A stretch of 64,000 bases of DNA. Source: an uncultured Eudoraea sp. (GTDB taxonomy: Bacteria > Bacteroidota > Bacteroidia > Flavobacteriales > Flavobacteriaceae). The translations under genes and the position numbers were made by a program. The DNA lies in the NCBI RefSeq assembly GCF_947258925.1, contig NZ_CAMYKG010000006.1:1-64000 (forward strand). The letters run 5' to 3'. Of this stretch, positions 27,377-36,276 are shown one piece after another (position 1 is the first letter of the stretch; each line of letters starts with the position of its first letter). Below the pieces are notes generated by a model. It did not search any database. It was not told the DNA's origin and saw only the letters and a list, made by a program, of their open reading frames with translations.

Positions 27377-27690
27377 TAGAAGGAATAAGCATTTATGAAA
27401 TTCTTACCATAACTTCTATACTGTTTTTTATAGGCGTATATGGCTTTATCACCAGAACTAATCTGATATCTATTTTGATTTCTGTGGAATTGATACTAAA
27501 CGCCTCGGTGGTAAACTTCGTAATCATCAATAAATATTTGTTTCCGGAAGTTTTGCAAGGCGTCTATTTTTCAATTTTTATTATTGCCGTGGCAGCTGCA
27601 GAAACTGCTCTTGCGGTTTCTATAATTATTAGTCTTTACAGGCAGATTAGCTCAGTAGATGTCAAGGAAATTGAAACCATGAAATACTAA
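27373..27690 (+). CDS. nuoK: Complex I subunit K
   Basis: 105 residues, three helices. The membrane glutamates needed for proton transfer are visible in ISVELILNASVVNFV and AAAETALAVSIII. Size and order match the family. The start overlaps the nuoJ stop by 4 bases. Confidence 0.94.
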   Translation: MIEGISIYEILTITSILFFIGVYGFITRTNLISILISVELILNASVVNFVIINKYLFPEVLQGVYFSIFIIAVAAAETALAVSIIISLYRQISSVDVKEIETMKY

Positions 27691-27701
27691 CACGACCGAG
27701 T

Positions 27702-29618
27702 ATGAATTTGAACTATGTCATTTTAATTCCCTTAATACCCCTGGCGGTGTTTTTGATTCTCGGACTTTTTTACAATCGAATAAAACCTGCTATCTCGGGA
27801 TATATAGGTGTTTTAGGCTTAGTTATCTCCACCGGTTTATCCTTGTATTCGGCATATCAGTACTTCATTGTAATCGGAAAAACAGAAGGGATTTATCAAA
27901 CTCTAGTGGAGAAAACAGTTTGGATGAACTTTGCTGAAACCCTTCATATTGATATGGGAATTCTTGTAGATCCCATTTCGGTCATGATGCTGATTGTTGT
28001 TTCTGTAGTTTCTTTAATGGTCCATATATATAGCAGGGGATATATGAAGGGAGATCCGGGCTACACCAAATACTTCGCTTTTTTATCTCTGTTCACATTT
28101 TCCATGTATGGCCTGGTCCTGGCAACCAATTTATTTCAAATCTATATCTTCTGGGAGCTCGTTGGTGTATCCTCATATTTATTAATAGGTTATTACTATA
28201 CCAAGGAATCTGCCGTTGCGGCGGCTAAAAAGGCCTTTATTGTTACTCGTTTCGCAGATTTGGGTTTTCTAATTGGAATCCTGATTATTGGTTACTACAC
28301 CGGTACATTTGATTTTGAAACTCTGAATAATCCTGAAGGAGCAAGTATTTTAAACTGGGCTTCATCTTCGTTTATGGGATTATCCATGTTAACCTGGGCC
28401 CTTATCCTGATCTTTATTGGCGGGGCAGGAAAATCTGCCATGTTTCCATTACATATTTGGTTACCCGATGCAATGGAAGGACCCACTCCGGTTTCGGCAT
28501 TGATTCATGCCGCAACCATGGTTGTCGCAGGTGTTTATCTCGTTGCTCGTCTCTTCCCCATGTACTATTTTGTTGAGGAAGGCTACGCATTGAACATTGT
28601 AGCTTTCGTAGGTGCTTTTACCGCCCTTTTTGCAGCTGTAATCGCCATTACACAAACAGATATAAAAAGGGTACTGGCATTTTCAACAATGTCGCAATTA
28701 GGCTATATGATGATGTCACTGGGAGTCTCAGGATATGAAGGTCATGAAGGTTTGGGTTATATGGCATCTATGTTCCACCTTTTTACGCATGCCATGTTTA
28801 AAGCATTGTTATTTTTATGCGCAGGTTCGGTAATACATGCTATTCATAGTAATTTCTTAAAAGATATGGGAGGGTTGCGAAAATACATGCCCATAACAAA
28901 TATTACGTTTTTAATAGCCGCTTTGGCCATAGCCGGAATACCGCCATTGGCAGGTTTTTGGAGTAAGGATGAAATTCTTGTAGCTGCTTTTGAACACAGT
29001 AAATTCATATATATAATTGGTCTATTTGTAGCCGGACTTACCGCATTTTACATTTTTAGAATCTATTTTGGGATATTTTGGGGAAAAGAAGGTAATTATC
29101 AACAAAAGCCTCATGAATCTCCGGGGTCAATGACCGCACCGCTCCTAGTATTAGCTTTTTTAAGTATAGCTGTTGGGTTTATTCCGTTTAGTGAATTCAT
29201 CAGCCCGGATAAAGCAGGGTTTGAAACTCATATCAATTATCCATTAGCGGCCATAGCAGTAATTGCAGCACTGATTGGAATTGCTCTTTCGTGGCTATTT
29301 TATAAAAAGGAAAATACACTCGCCGATCAATTTGCAAATCGTTTAGGAGTGCTATTTACCTGGGCTTTTCATAAGTTCTATATGGATGAACTCTATCTTT
29401 TTGTCACTAAAAAAATACTATTCAATCTAATCGCAAGGTCTGCGGCGAGATTTGATAAAAAATATGTAGACGGGACAATGGTTGGAATAGGCAATCAAAC
29501 CGTTAACACATCGGAGAAAATAAAAGGCTTACAGTCTGGTAAAGTTCAGGACTATGCCTTTGCTTTTATAGCCGGAGCTGTTATTCTTGCAATTTTATGC
29601 ATCTATATATGGTCTTAA
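27702..29618 (+). CDS. nuoL: Complex I subunit L (antiporter-like)
   Basis: 638 residues, 14-16 membrane helices with the long lateral C-terminal helix. Landmarks are FWELVGVSSYLLIGYY (glutamate of helix 5), HIWLPDAMEGPTPVSALIHA, and THAMFKALLFLCAGSVIHA. It is the distal proton-pumping subunit. All antiporter-type charged residues appear present, so the complex should still pump. Confidence 0.95.
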   Translation: MNLNYVILIPLIPLAVFLILGLFYNRIKPAISGYIGVLGLVISTGLSLYSAYQYFIVIGKTEGIYQTLVEKTVWMNFAETLHIDMGILVDPISVMMLIVVSVVSLMVHIYSRGYMKGDPGYTKYFAFLSLFTFSMYGLVLATNLFQIYIFWELVGVSSYLLIGYYYTKESAVAAAKKAFIVTRFADLGFLIGILIIGYYTGTFDFETLNNPEGASILNWASSSFMGLSMLTWALILIFIGGAGKSAMFPLHIWLPDAMEGPTPVSALIHAATMVVAGVYLVARLFPMYYFVEEGYALNIVAFVGAFTALFAAVIAITQTDIKRVLAFSTMSQLGYMMMSLGVSGYEGHEGLGYMASMFHLFTHAMFKALLFLCAGSVIHAIHSNFLKDMGGLRKYMPITNITFLIAALAIAGIPPLAGFWSKDEILVAAFEHSKFIYIIGLFVAGLTAFYIFRIYFGIFWGKEGNYQQKPHESPGSMTAPLLVLAFLSIAVGFIPFSEFISPDKAGFETHINYPLAAIAVIAALIGIALSWLFYKKENTLADQFANRLGVLFTWAFHKFYMDELYLFVTKKILFNLIARSAARFDKKYVDGTMVGIGNQTVNTSEKIKGLQSGKVQDYAFAFIAGAVILAILCIYIWS

Positions 29619-29621
29619 TAA

Positions 29622-31118
29622 ATGAATAATATGGATATCCTATCCCTTTTTATTGTAGTACCCGCCTTAACCGTTTTGGTTTTGATTTTTACCAAAAATC
29701 TAAAGCAAGCCCGAATTGTTGCCTTGGCAGGAAGTTTAGTACAGCTGGGCATGGCAATTAACCTTGTATTTTCTTACGTCAGAGAAAAAGAGGTAAACAA
29801 TGCCATTATGGTCTTTACTAAAGATGTCATCTGGTTTAAAAACTTCAATATTCATTATAATATTGGCGTTGATGGTATTTCAGTTGCCTTGTTATTACTA
29901 ACCGCAATTGTTGTATTGGCCGGGGTTTTTATTTCCTGGAAAATGGAAGATTTACCTAAGGAGTTCTTTATTTCACTAATTGTACTTTCCATTGGTGTTT
30001 ACGGCTTCTTTATATCCATCGACCTCTTTACAATGTTCGTATTCTTTGAGATTGCGGTTATTCCAATGTACTTATTAATTGGTATCTGGGGTACCGGCCC
30101 GAAAGAGTTTTCTGCAATGAAGTTAACCTTGATGCTAATGGGTGCATCTGCAATTCTTTTGGTGGGGATATTGGGTATTTACTTTAATTCGAATTCAGAC
30201 GGAGGTGCATTGACATTCAATATCCTGGAGATAGCGAAAGTGAACATTCCCTTTGAAGTTCAAAGATTGTTCTTCCCAATTACTTTTATCGGTTTTGCAG
30301 TAATAGGTGCATTATTTCCTTTCCATACCTGGTCTCCGGACGGTCATGCATCAGCACCAACCGCGGTTTCGATGTTACATGCCGGGGTACTTATGAAACT
30401 GGGAGGATATGGAGTTTTCAGGGTAGCTATTTTTTTATTGCCTGAAGGAGCTCTGCATTGGTCCTGGTTCTTTATTATTTTATCTGCATTTGGTGTAATC
30501 TATGGAGCCTTTGCGGCCATTAAGCAAACTGATTTGAAGTATATAAATGCCTATTCCTCCGTGAGCCATTTGGGGTTAGTCCTCTTCGCATTGCTCATGC
30601 TGAATAAAACAGCATGGAATGGCGCCATACTGCAATCGCTCTCACATGGTTTTATGACAGCTCTTTTCTTCGCTTTAATAGGAATGATATACGGGAGAAC
30701 ACATACCCGTGATGTCACCAAATTAGGAGGTTTGTTAAAAGTAATTCCTTTTATCTCTGCCGTTTATGTTATTGCCGGTTTAGCCTCCTTGGGTCTGCCC
30801 GGATTTAGCGGTTTTGTAGCCGAAATGAACATTTTCGTTGGTGCCTTCGAGCAGGAAGATATTTTCTATAGGATTGCAACCGTAATAGCCATTTCTGCAA
30901 TTGTGGTAACCGCAGTATACATATTACGAGTGGTTGGTATTATGTTAATGGGACCAGTGAAAAATGATGCTTTTTTAAATCTTGAAAGGGTACGTTGGTA
31001 CGAAAAACTGGGTATTTTGTTACTCTTATTACCAATAATTGCAATTGGCGTAGCGCCGTTATGGTTAAGTGAACTGATCCTACAAAGTCTGGATCCGTTT
31101 TTAAAAGGAGTGTTATAA
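29622..31118 (+). CDS. nuoM: Complex I subunit M (antiporter-like)
   Basis: 498 residues. Landmarks are FFEIAVIPMYLLIGIWG (the helix 5 glutamate), HTWSPDGHASAPTAVSMLHA, and SLSHGFMTALFFALIGMIY. It is the middle proton-pumping subunit of the membrane arm. Start is three bases after nuoL; a second ATG three codons in could also serve. Confidence 0.95.
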   Translation: MNNMDILSLFIVVPALTVLVLIFTKNLKQARIVALAGSLVQLGMAINLVFSYVREKEVNNAIMVFTKDVIWFKNFNIHYNIGVDGISVALLLLTAIVVLAGVFISWKMEDLPKEFFISLIVLSIGVYGFFISIDLFTMFVFFEIAVIPMYLLIGIWGTGPKEFSAMKLTLMLMGASAILLVGILGIYFNSNSDGGALTFNILEIAKVNIPFEVQRLFFPITFIGFAVIGALFPFHTWSPDGHASAPTAVSMLHAGVLMKLGGYGVFRVAIFLLPEGALHWSWFFIILSAFGVIYGAFAAIKQTDLKYINAYSSVSHLGLVLFALLMLNKTAWNGAILQSLSHGFMTALFFALIGMIYGRTHTRDVTKLGGLLKVIPFISAVYVIAGLASLGLPGFSGFVAEMNIFVGAFEQEDIFYRIATVIAISAIVVTAVYILRVVGIMLMGPVKNDAFLNLERVRWYEKLGILLLLLPIIAIGVAPLWLSELILQSLDPFLKGVL

Positions 31119-31140
31119 TTTGATTACTAAATAACCTAAA

Positions 31141-32568
31141 ATGAATTTTAGCAACTTTTTATTAATGAGACAAGAAATTGCTTTACTGGCAATCATTCTG
31201 CTACTGCTTATCGCTGAGATTTTTATCCCCAAAAACAAAAAAGAAAGCATTATTCACCTTGCACTATTTTTATTTGGAATACATACTATTATAGGATTTT
31301 TTAATATTGATGAAAATAGTTTATTTGGCGGAATGTTTCGCACCAATAACCTCATTCATTTTTTCAAAAATATATTGAACCTGGGAGTTTTTATCCTCTT
31401 GCTGCAGTCTGCAGATTGGATAAAGGAAAAAATATTGAATCAGAATAAAGGTTCTGAATTCTTTATTTTATTGTTTTCCTCCTTGTTGGGTATCTACTTT
31501 ATGATATCGGCAGGTGATTTTTTGATGTTCTATCTGGGGCTTGAATTATCCACATTGCCTGTGGCAGCCCTTGCAGCTTATGAAACTGCAAAAAGGATCT
31601 CGAGTGAATCAGGAATAAAATTAATCCTTTCGTCCGCACTGGCTTCCGGGGTTTCATTGTTCGGTATCTCCATGCTATATGCCACCAGCGGATCCATCTA
31701 TTTCGATGAACTGTTACTCACCCTTAGCTCAAACCATTTATCACTACTAGGTATGGTATTGTTGTTTGCCGGAATAAGCTTCAAGATTTCGTTAGTTCCA
31801 TTTCATTTTTGGACAGCAGACGTTTACGAAGGTGCACCTATTAGTATTGCGTCCTATCTATCAGTTATATCAAAAGGCGCCGCAGTTTTTATTTTAATGA
31901 TCTTATTATTTACCGTATTACAACCCTTGGCTGACTTATGGGAAAAGATGATTTATTTCATTGCCATTGCAACGATGTTCATAGGTAATTTATTCGCATT
32001 AAGGCAGCAGAATATGAAGCGTTTCCTTGCATTTTCCTCTATTGCACAAGCAGGATTTATTCTACTGGGTTTAATAGCCGATTCACAATTAGGTACAGCT
32101 ACCGTAGTCTATTTTGTACTGATCTACATATTTTCCAATTTAGCAGCCTTTGGGGTTGTACAGGCCATTTCCTTGCAAAGCGGTAAGGAGCGAATAAAGG
32201 ATTACGAAGGTTTATACAGGACAAATCCTAATCTTAGTTTAGTGCTTATGCTCGCGCTATTTTCTTTAGCGGGTATCCCGCCGGTGGCAGGATTTTTTGG
32301 GAAATTTTTTCTCTTTACTGCTGCCGCTAGCGAAGGATACTACTTCCTCGTTTTCCTAGCTGTAGTAAATGTTACCATTTCATTGTATTATTATCTGCTG
32401 GTCGTAAGAGCTATGTTTCTAAGAAAAGGAGAAAATCCAATCCCTTTTTTCAGAAACAAAATTTATATGAGAATTGGATTGGTTATCACTGTAATTGGTA
32501 TTTTGTTACTTGGTATATACAGCCCTTTATACGATTATATTTATGAATTAAGCAGTGTTTTTAATTAA
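31141..32568 (+). CDS. nuoN: Complex I subunit N (antiporter-like)
   Basis: 475 residues, about 14 helices. Landmarks are FYLGLELSTLPVAALAAY with its helix 5 glutamate, FHFWTADVYEGAPISIASYL, and SLAGIPPVAGFFGKFFLF. It completes the 11-subunit set A, B, C, D, H, I, J, K, L, M and N. A 22-base spacer precedes it, and a small unknown gene follows after 5 bases. Confidence 0.94.
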   Translation: MNFSNFLLMRQEIALLAIILLLLIAEIFIPKNKKESIIHLALFLFGIHTIIGFFNIDENSLFGGMFRTNNLIHFFKNILNLGVFILLLQSADWIKEKILNQNKGSEFFILLFSSLLGIYFMISAGDFLMFYLGLELSTLPVAALAAYETAKRISSESGIKLILSSALASGVSLFGISMLYATSGSIYFDELLLTLSSNHLSLLGMVLLFAGISFKISLVPFHFWTADVYEGAPISIASYLSVISKGAAVFILMILLFTVLQPLADLWEKMIYFIAIATMFIGNLFALRQQNMKRFLAFSSIAQAGFILLGLIADSQLGTATVVYFVLIYIFSNLAAFGVVQAISLQSGKERIKDYEGLYRTNPNLSLVLMLALFSLAGIPPVAGFFGKFFLFTAAASEGYYFLVFLAVVNVTISLYYYLLVVRAMFLRKGENPIPFFRNKIYMRIGLVITVIGILLLGIYSPLYDYIYELSSVFN

Positions 32569-32573
32569 AGGCT

Positions 32574-32906
32574 ATGAGTTTAGGAGGCAAACATTTATTT
32601 GGTAGTATAGAAGATACAAGGGTGACATTTGTTGAAAAAAAAATAACTGCAGAACGCGTTGAATTTTTAAAAAAACTCCTGGAACATAACGGGTTTGAAG
32701 TTCTTATTCAGGAAGAAAAAAGGAAATCAGAAGAAGAACCGCAGTTGTATACCTTAGGCGTTACAGACATGGTCTTCAACCCTACGATATGGGTATACCA
32801 ACGAAAACTTAAAACCTTTGACGGGCATAAGGTCACGCCTGATTACTGGAATCAACGTGCGGAAAATACACCCCCGCAGTATTGGAAAACACCGAAAGAT
32901 CAATAA
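32574..32906 (+). CDS. Small conserved-looking protein at the end of the nuo operon
   Basis: 110 residues, soluble, with no signal peptide and no cysteines that could bind a cluster. I do not recognise a family. The sequence is charged, with a hydrophobic core (FGSIEDTRVTF, VTDMVFNPTIWVYQRKL) that suggests a small alpha/beta fold, and a C-terminal tail rich in Trp, Tyr and Pro. It starts 5 bases after nuoN, so it is co-transcribed. It could be an assembly or accessory factor of the ferredoxin-type complex, or simply a passenger gene. Confidence 0.65.
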   Translation: MSLGGKHLFGSIEDTRVTFVEKKITAERVEFLKKLLEHNGFEVLIQEEKRKSEEEPQLYTLGVTDMVFNPTIWVYQRKLKTFDGHKVTPDYWNQRAENTPPQYWKTPKDQ

Positions 32907-33027
32907 CTGTTCATATCAAATAGGAGTATTTTTCACCAGGCTCAAAATCTGAATTTCATCGATTTTAACAGCAAATTAAGCGCCTATGGCAAGGTATTTG
33001 CTAACTTTACAGCGTAGAATCAAGGTG

Positions 33028-33675
33028 ATGAAAAATCATTATTTACTTATATTATTTCTTTTTGCTTCTTTTTGCGTTAAGGCACAAACGGATTTTCCAA
33101 AAACCCAGCCTTTAAAAATAGAGGCGGATAAAAACTTGGATTTGAAGAACAGCCCCAATAATGGGACGGCTCTGAAAATGCCCTCATTGCTGGATTTTAA
33201 TCCCAATGCAAGCATCAAAGAAACCAATTCTTCAAGAACAGTAAAAATGCTCCCCGAGAAGAAATTGAAACAAGCTGGTTTTGATTTGAAATTGGATACT
33301 AAAGTAGGAGAGCGTCAAAATGCCAACTCCAAGAAACACTTTGGTAATATGTATTTGGGTGATGTTAAAACTGGTGGAAAATTTATTGGCATAGTTTGTC
33401 GTGACCATGAATATGTTGATGGCGACCGCGTAAAGGTTTACGTAAATGGGGAAGTTGCTGAATACAACATTCTGCTTTCGAGCAGTTTTAAGGGACTAAA
33501 TGTTGACCTTCAGGAAGGCTTTAACCGATTAGAATTCGAAGCCTTAAACCAGGGGTCTTCAGGGCCAAATACCGCACAAGTGAATGTATATGATGATAAA
33601 GGCGAGTTAATCCACTCTAACCAATGGCTCCTGTCTACGGGATCCAAAGCCTCTTTGATCGTTGTAAAATTCTAA
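33028..33675 (+). CDS. Secreted protein of unknown function
   Basis: The start is set at the ATG at 33028, because MKNHYLLILFLFASFCVKAQ is then a normal signal peptide; an earlier in-frame ATG at 32986 would bury it. The mature protein of about 195 residues has a low-complexity Asn/Lys-rich first part and a beta-rich second half (about 105-215) with GKFIGIVCRDHEYVDGDRVK. It has no T9SS sorting tail and no lipobox, so it should be periplasmic or surface-released. I recognise no enzyme motif. It faces the acylase gene with only 3 bases between the stops. Confidence 0.65.
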   Translation: MKNHYLLILFLFASFCVKAQTDFPKTQPLKIEADKNLDLKNSPNNGTALKMPSLLDFNPNASIKETNSSRTVKMLPEKKLKQAGFDLKLDTKVGERQNANSKKHFGNMYLGDVKTGGKFIGIVCRDHEYVDGDRVKVYVNGEVAEYNILLSSSFKGLNVDLQEGFNRLEFEALNQGSSGPNTAQVNVYDDKGELIHSNQWLLSTGSKASLIVVKF

Positions 33676-33678
33676 AAC

Positions 33679-35853
33679 TCACTCACCGGGATTATAGGTT
33701 GTCCTTGCTCTTTTAAGAACATCTTCTTTATAATAAGCTGCTTCTTTAAAATTAACTTTGGCATAAGGTAATGCCTGATCATCAAAATGAGGAGAATCGG
33801 GATCACCGCTCTGACCTCCTGCCAAAATTGTTTTGGCCTTCACTTTTGGCCCGAATTCTACAATGGCCACGAAACTATTTCCCCGCGTACCATAAATCTT
33901 TTTGGTATTATTGTGATATCGTGCTCCATATGCCGCCAATGCACCCCAACGTCCTGATGCAAAGCCAATGGGTATACTGGGTTTATTATCATCAAAGGCT
34001 TGTCTAATATCCCCGTTTAACCTCTGATACCTGTTAATTTCACCCCAGGGCATATTCCAACTCCCGAAATCATTCTCCAATTGTTTTAATACCTGCTTAA
34101 AAATAAATAAGCGTTCTTCCGGCGGAGAATCTGAACCAAAATATGACATCAATTCCATATCGCTCATCGGACTTGGTCGTTTTCCTTTTTTTCCATACAA
34201 AGTACCGTAGTAATGCGCCAGGGTCATGGCTACAGATTCTTCAGTAGTTCTATAATCCCAATTCCGAAGGATGGTTATAGCCTCTTCGAGTTCAGGAAAT
34301 CCGGGTTCCAACTTATCACATGCGGAAACCAAACCAGGAATCAAGGCGGCGAAAGCTGGTAGATATGAATCGTGGGCCAGGGTAATAAGACTGTCTATGG
34401 TATACCCCGTCTTATTTTTTAATAAACTGATAGCGTGTATTCCCCGGAAATTTTCCCTGTCAACGGACATGTAATTGGGATAGTTTTTACGCTTTGGACT
34501 ATATTCCAGAGATGCGGTAAAAGGCGTCGAATTACAATTTTGAATCCATCCGTTTTTGGGATTTAGCACAAGTATATTTTCATCTACCGTATGCAAACCT
34601 TTCCAGTCGGTAAGGGGATTACTGCCATCAACGGGTGCGCTGTAATCATATATGGTATCGCGAACCGGGATAAAGTTCCCATGAAAGTAGGCAATATTGC
34701 CGTCGGCATCGGCGTATACAGTATTATTCGACGAATTTGTTCGAATATCCATCATCTTGCGAAAGCCATCATAATCCTTTTGTTTTGTTCTGATATAGGA
34801 CTGTTCCAACGCCTTTGGCGGTTCCCACATCATTGCCGTAGCAACGGGCGAGCCCTTTTCTCTATGTGTAATAGGTCCATGATGGGTTCGATAGATGGGA
34901 AATGTCTTTTCCTTAACCCCTTCCTTATCCTTATATTTCAGGACAATTTCAGATTGAATGACAGGGCGTAATTCCTTACCATATCTATAATATAGTTTAC
35001 CTTCTTTCTCTTCAAATACCTCAATAAATTCATCCAATACATCGGTATACGTTGAGGTATGCATCCATCCTGTTTTTTCATTGAAACCCTGGTAGACAAA
35101 AAACTGCCCCCAGGTTACTGCGCCATAGGCGTTTAATCCTTCCTCACTTACAACATGTACTTCTCCCCTGAAATAAAAAGATGTATGCGGATTAATTAGT
35201 AACATGGCGTTACCACTTTTTGTTAAGTCTCCGGAGATGGCAATTCCGTTGGAACCCTGTGGTTCTAATTCTTCTTTACTCCTATTTTGTTTGGATTCCT
35301 CAGCTTTTCCAAATACAGCTCCTTTTTCATAAAAAGCACGAATTTTATCAGTACTGATTCGTTCAATATCCCCTCCTATTGAGCCCTCGCTAAAATACAT
35401 GGGCATCCAGGGTTCAAATCTGGTTAATAGCTTAGGTTTCACCTCAGGATGGGTGTACAAATAGTAATTAATCCCATCAGCAAAGGCATTACAGAGTTCT
35501 TTTAACCATTGTGGGCTATTTTCATAATTCGCTAAAGCTTCTTCTTTGGTCATGAACATTTTGGCACGCAAATCACTGTAGAGCGCTTCCTTGCCTTCAA
35601 TTTCTGCTAATCTTCCAATCGCTGATATATAATTTTGCTCTACCCGGTTAAAATCATCTTCACATTGTGCATACAACAGTCCAAATACCGCTTCGGAATC
35701 AGTTTTACCATAAATATGCGGTACGCCATAATCATCCCTTATGATGGTTACATTTTCCGCTTGTTCTTTCCACTGATCTAATTCTGATAGCTCCTGTTTA
35801 CTTTTGCACGAAGTAAAACACAGTAATAATGTTAAAATGGCAAGGTACTTCAT
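33679..35853 (-). CDS. Penicillin acylase-family lipoprotein (Ntn hydrolase)
   Basis: The start at 35853 gives MKYLAILTLLLCFTSC, a clear lipoprotein signal with Cys16 lipidated; a longer frame begins at weaker codons. The 724-residue precursor matches acylase/penicillin amidase proenzymes: an alpha part, a spacer, and the nucleophile Ser201 in PQGSNG, which becomes the N-terminus of the beta chain after self-cleavage. INPHTSFYFRGEVH and the Asn of RTNSSNNTVYAD fit the active site. Relatives cleave N-acyl groups from beta-lactams, homoserine lactones or amino acids; the natural substrate here is unknown. The position suggests a periplasmic or outer-membrane location. Confidence 0.88.
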   Translation of the reverse strand: MKYLAILTLLLCFTSCKSKQELSELDQWKEQAENVTIIRDDYGVPHIYGKTDSEAVFGLLYAQCEDDFNRVEQNYISAIGRLAEIEGKEALYSDLRAKMFMTKEEALANYENSPQWLKELCNAFADGINYYLYTHPEVKPKLLTRFEPWMPMYFSEGSIGGDIERISTDKIRAFYEKGAVFGKAEESKQNRSKEELEPQGSNGIAISGDLTKSGNAMLLINPHTSFYFRGEVHVVSEEGLNAYGAVTWGQFFVYQGFNEKTGWMHTSTYTDVLDEFIEVFEEKEGKLYYRYGKELRPVIQSEIVLKYKDKEGVKEKTFPIYRTHHGPITHREKGSPVATAMMWEPPKALEQSYIRTKQKDYDGFRKMMDIRTNSSNNTVYADADGNIAYFHGNFIPVRDTIYDYSAPVDGSNPLTDWKGLHTVDENILVLNPKNGWIQNCNSTPFTASLEYSPKRKNYPNYMSVDRENFRGIHAISLLKNKTGYTIDSLITLAHDSYLPAFAALIPGLVSACDKLEPGFPELEEAITILRNWDYRTTEESVAMTLAHYYGTLYGKKGKRPSPMSDMELMSYFGSDSPPEERLFIFKQVLKQLENDFGSWNMPWGEINRYQRLNGDIRQAFDDNKPSIPIGFASGRWGALAAYGARYHNNTKKIYGTRGNSFVAIVEFGPKVKAKTILAGGQSGDPDSPHFDDQALPYAKVNFKEAAYYKEDVLKRARTTYNPGE

Positions 35854-35915
35854 TGGCTGATTTATAGGGTTATTCCGGTATTTTAGTATGTCGAATCTGG
35901 AAAACAAATTCATCC

Positions 35916-36125
35916 TCAAACTTTTTTCAAAAACTGAGTTTTAAGTACAATCCGACTTTTACCAATTCGGCATTCCACTTCCTGTGGATTATTGGTAAGC
36001 CTGATATTTTTTATGATATTTCCTCGCTTAAGAGTTTTGGACATTCCTTTAATCTTCAGATCTTTTATGATATGAACATTGTCTCCGCTATCCAGAATAT
36101 TTCCGTTACTGTCTTTTGATTCCAT
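35916..36125 (-). CDS. PhnA/YjdM C-terminal domain protein
   Basis: 69 residues covering just the C-terminal domain of the PhnA (YjdM) family: DSNGNILDSGDNVHIIKDL, then MSKTLKRGNIIKNIRL and a final FLKKV. The N-terminal zinc ribbon of full-length members is absent, so this is a short or domain-only form. Despite the name, the family has no proven role in phosphonate use. A good ATG is present, and the gene lies 62 bases upstream of the acylase start on the same strand. Confidence 0.75.
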   Translation of the reverse strand: MESKDSNGNILDSGDNVHIIKDLKIKGMSKTLKRGNIIKNIRLTNNPQEVECRIGKSRIVLKTQFLKKV

Positions 36126-36276
36126 ATAGCTATTTAATTCTCTGTGAAATTAAAAGTAATCAATCTTATATGCTAATTCTTCCTTAAATTATAATATGGG
36201 TCTGTTCTTTTATAGAATGGACGGCAATTTTGCTGTAAATTGCACCCTTTGACAAAGAATTAGAACAAATTTTCCA

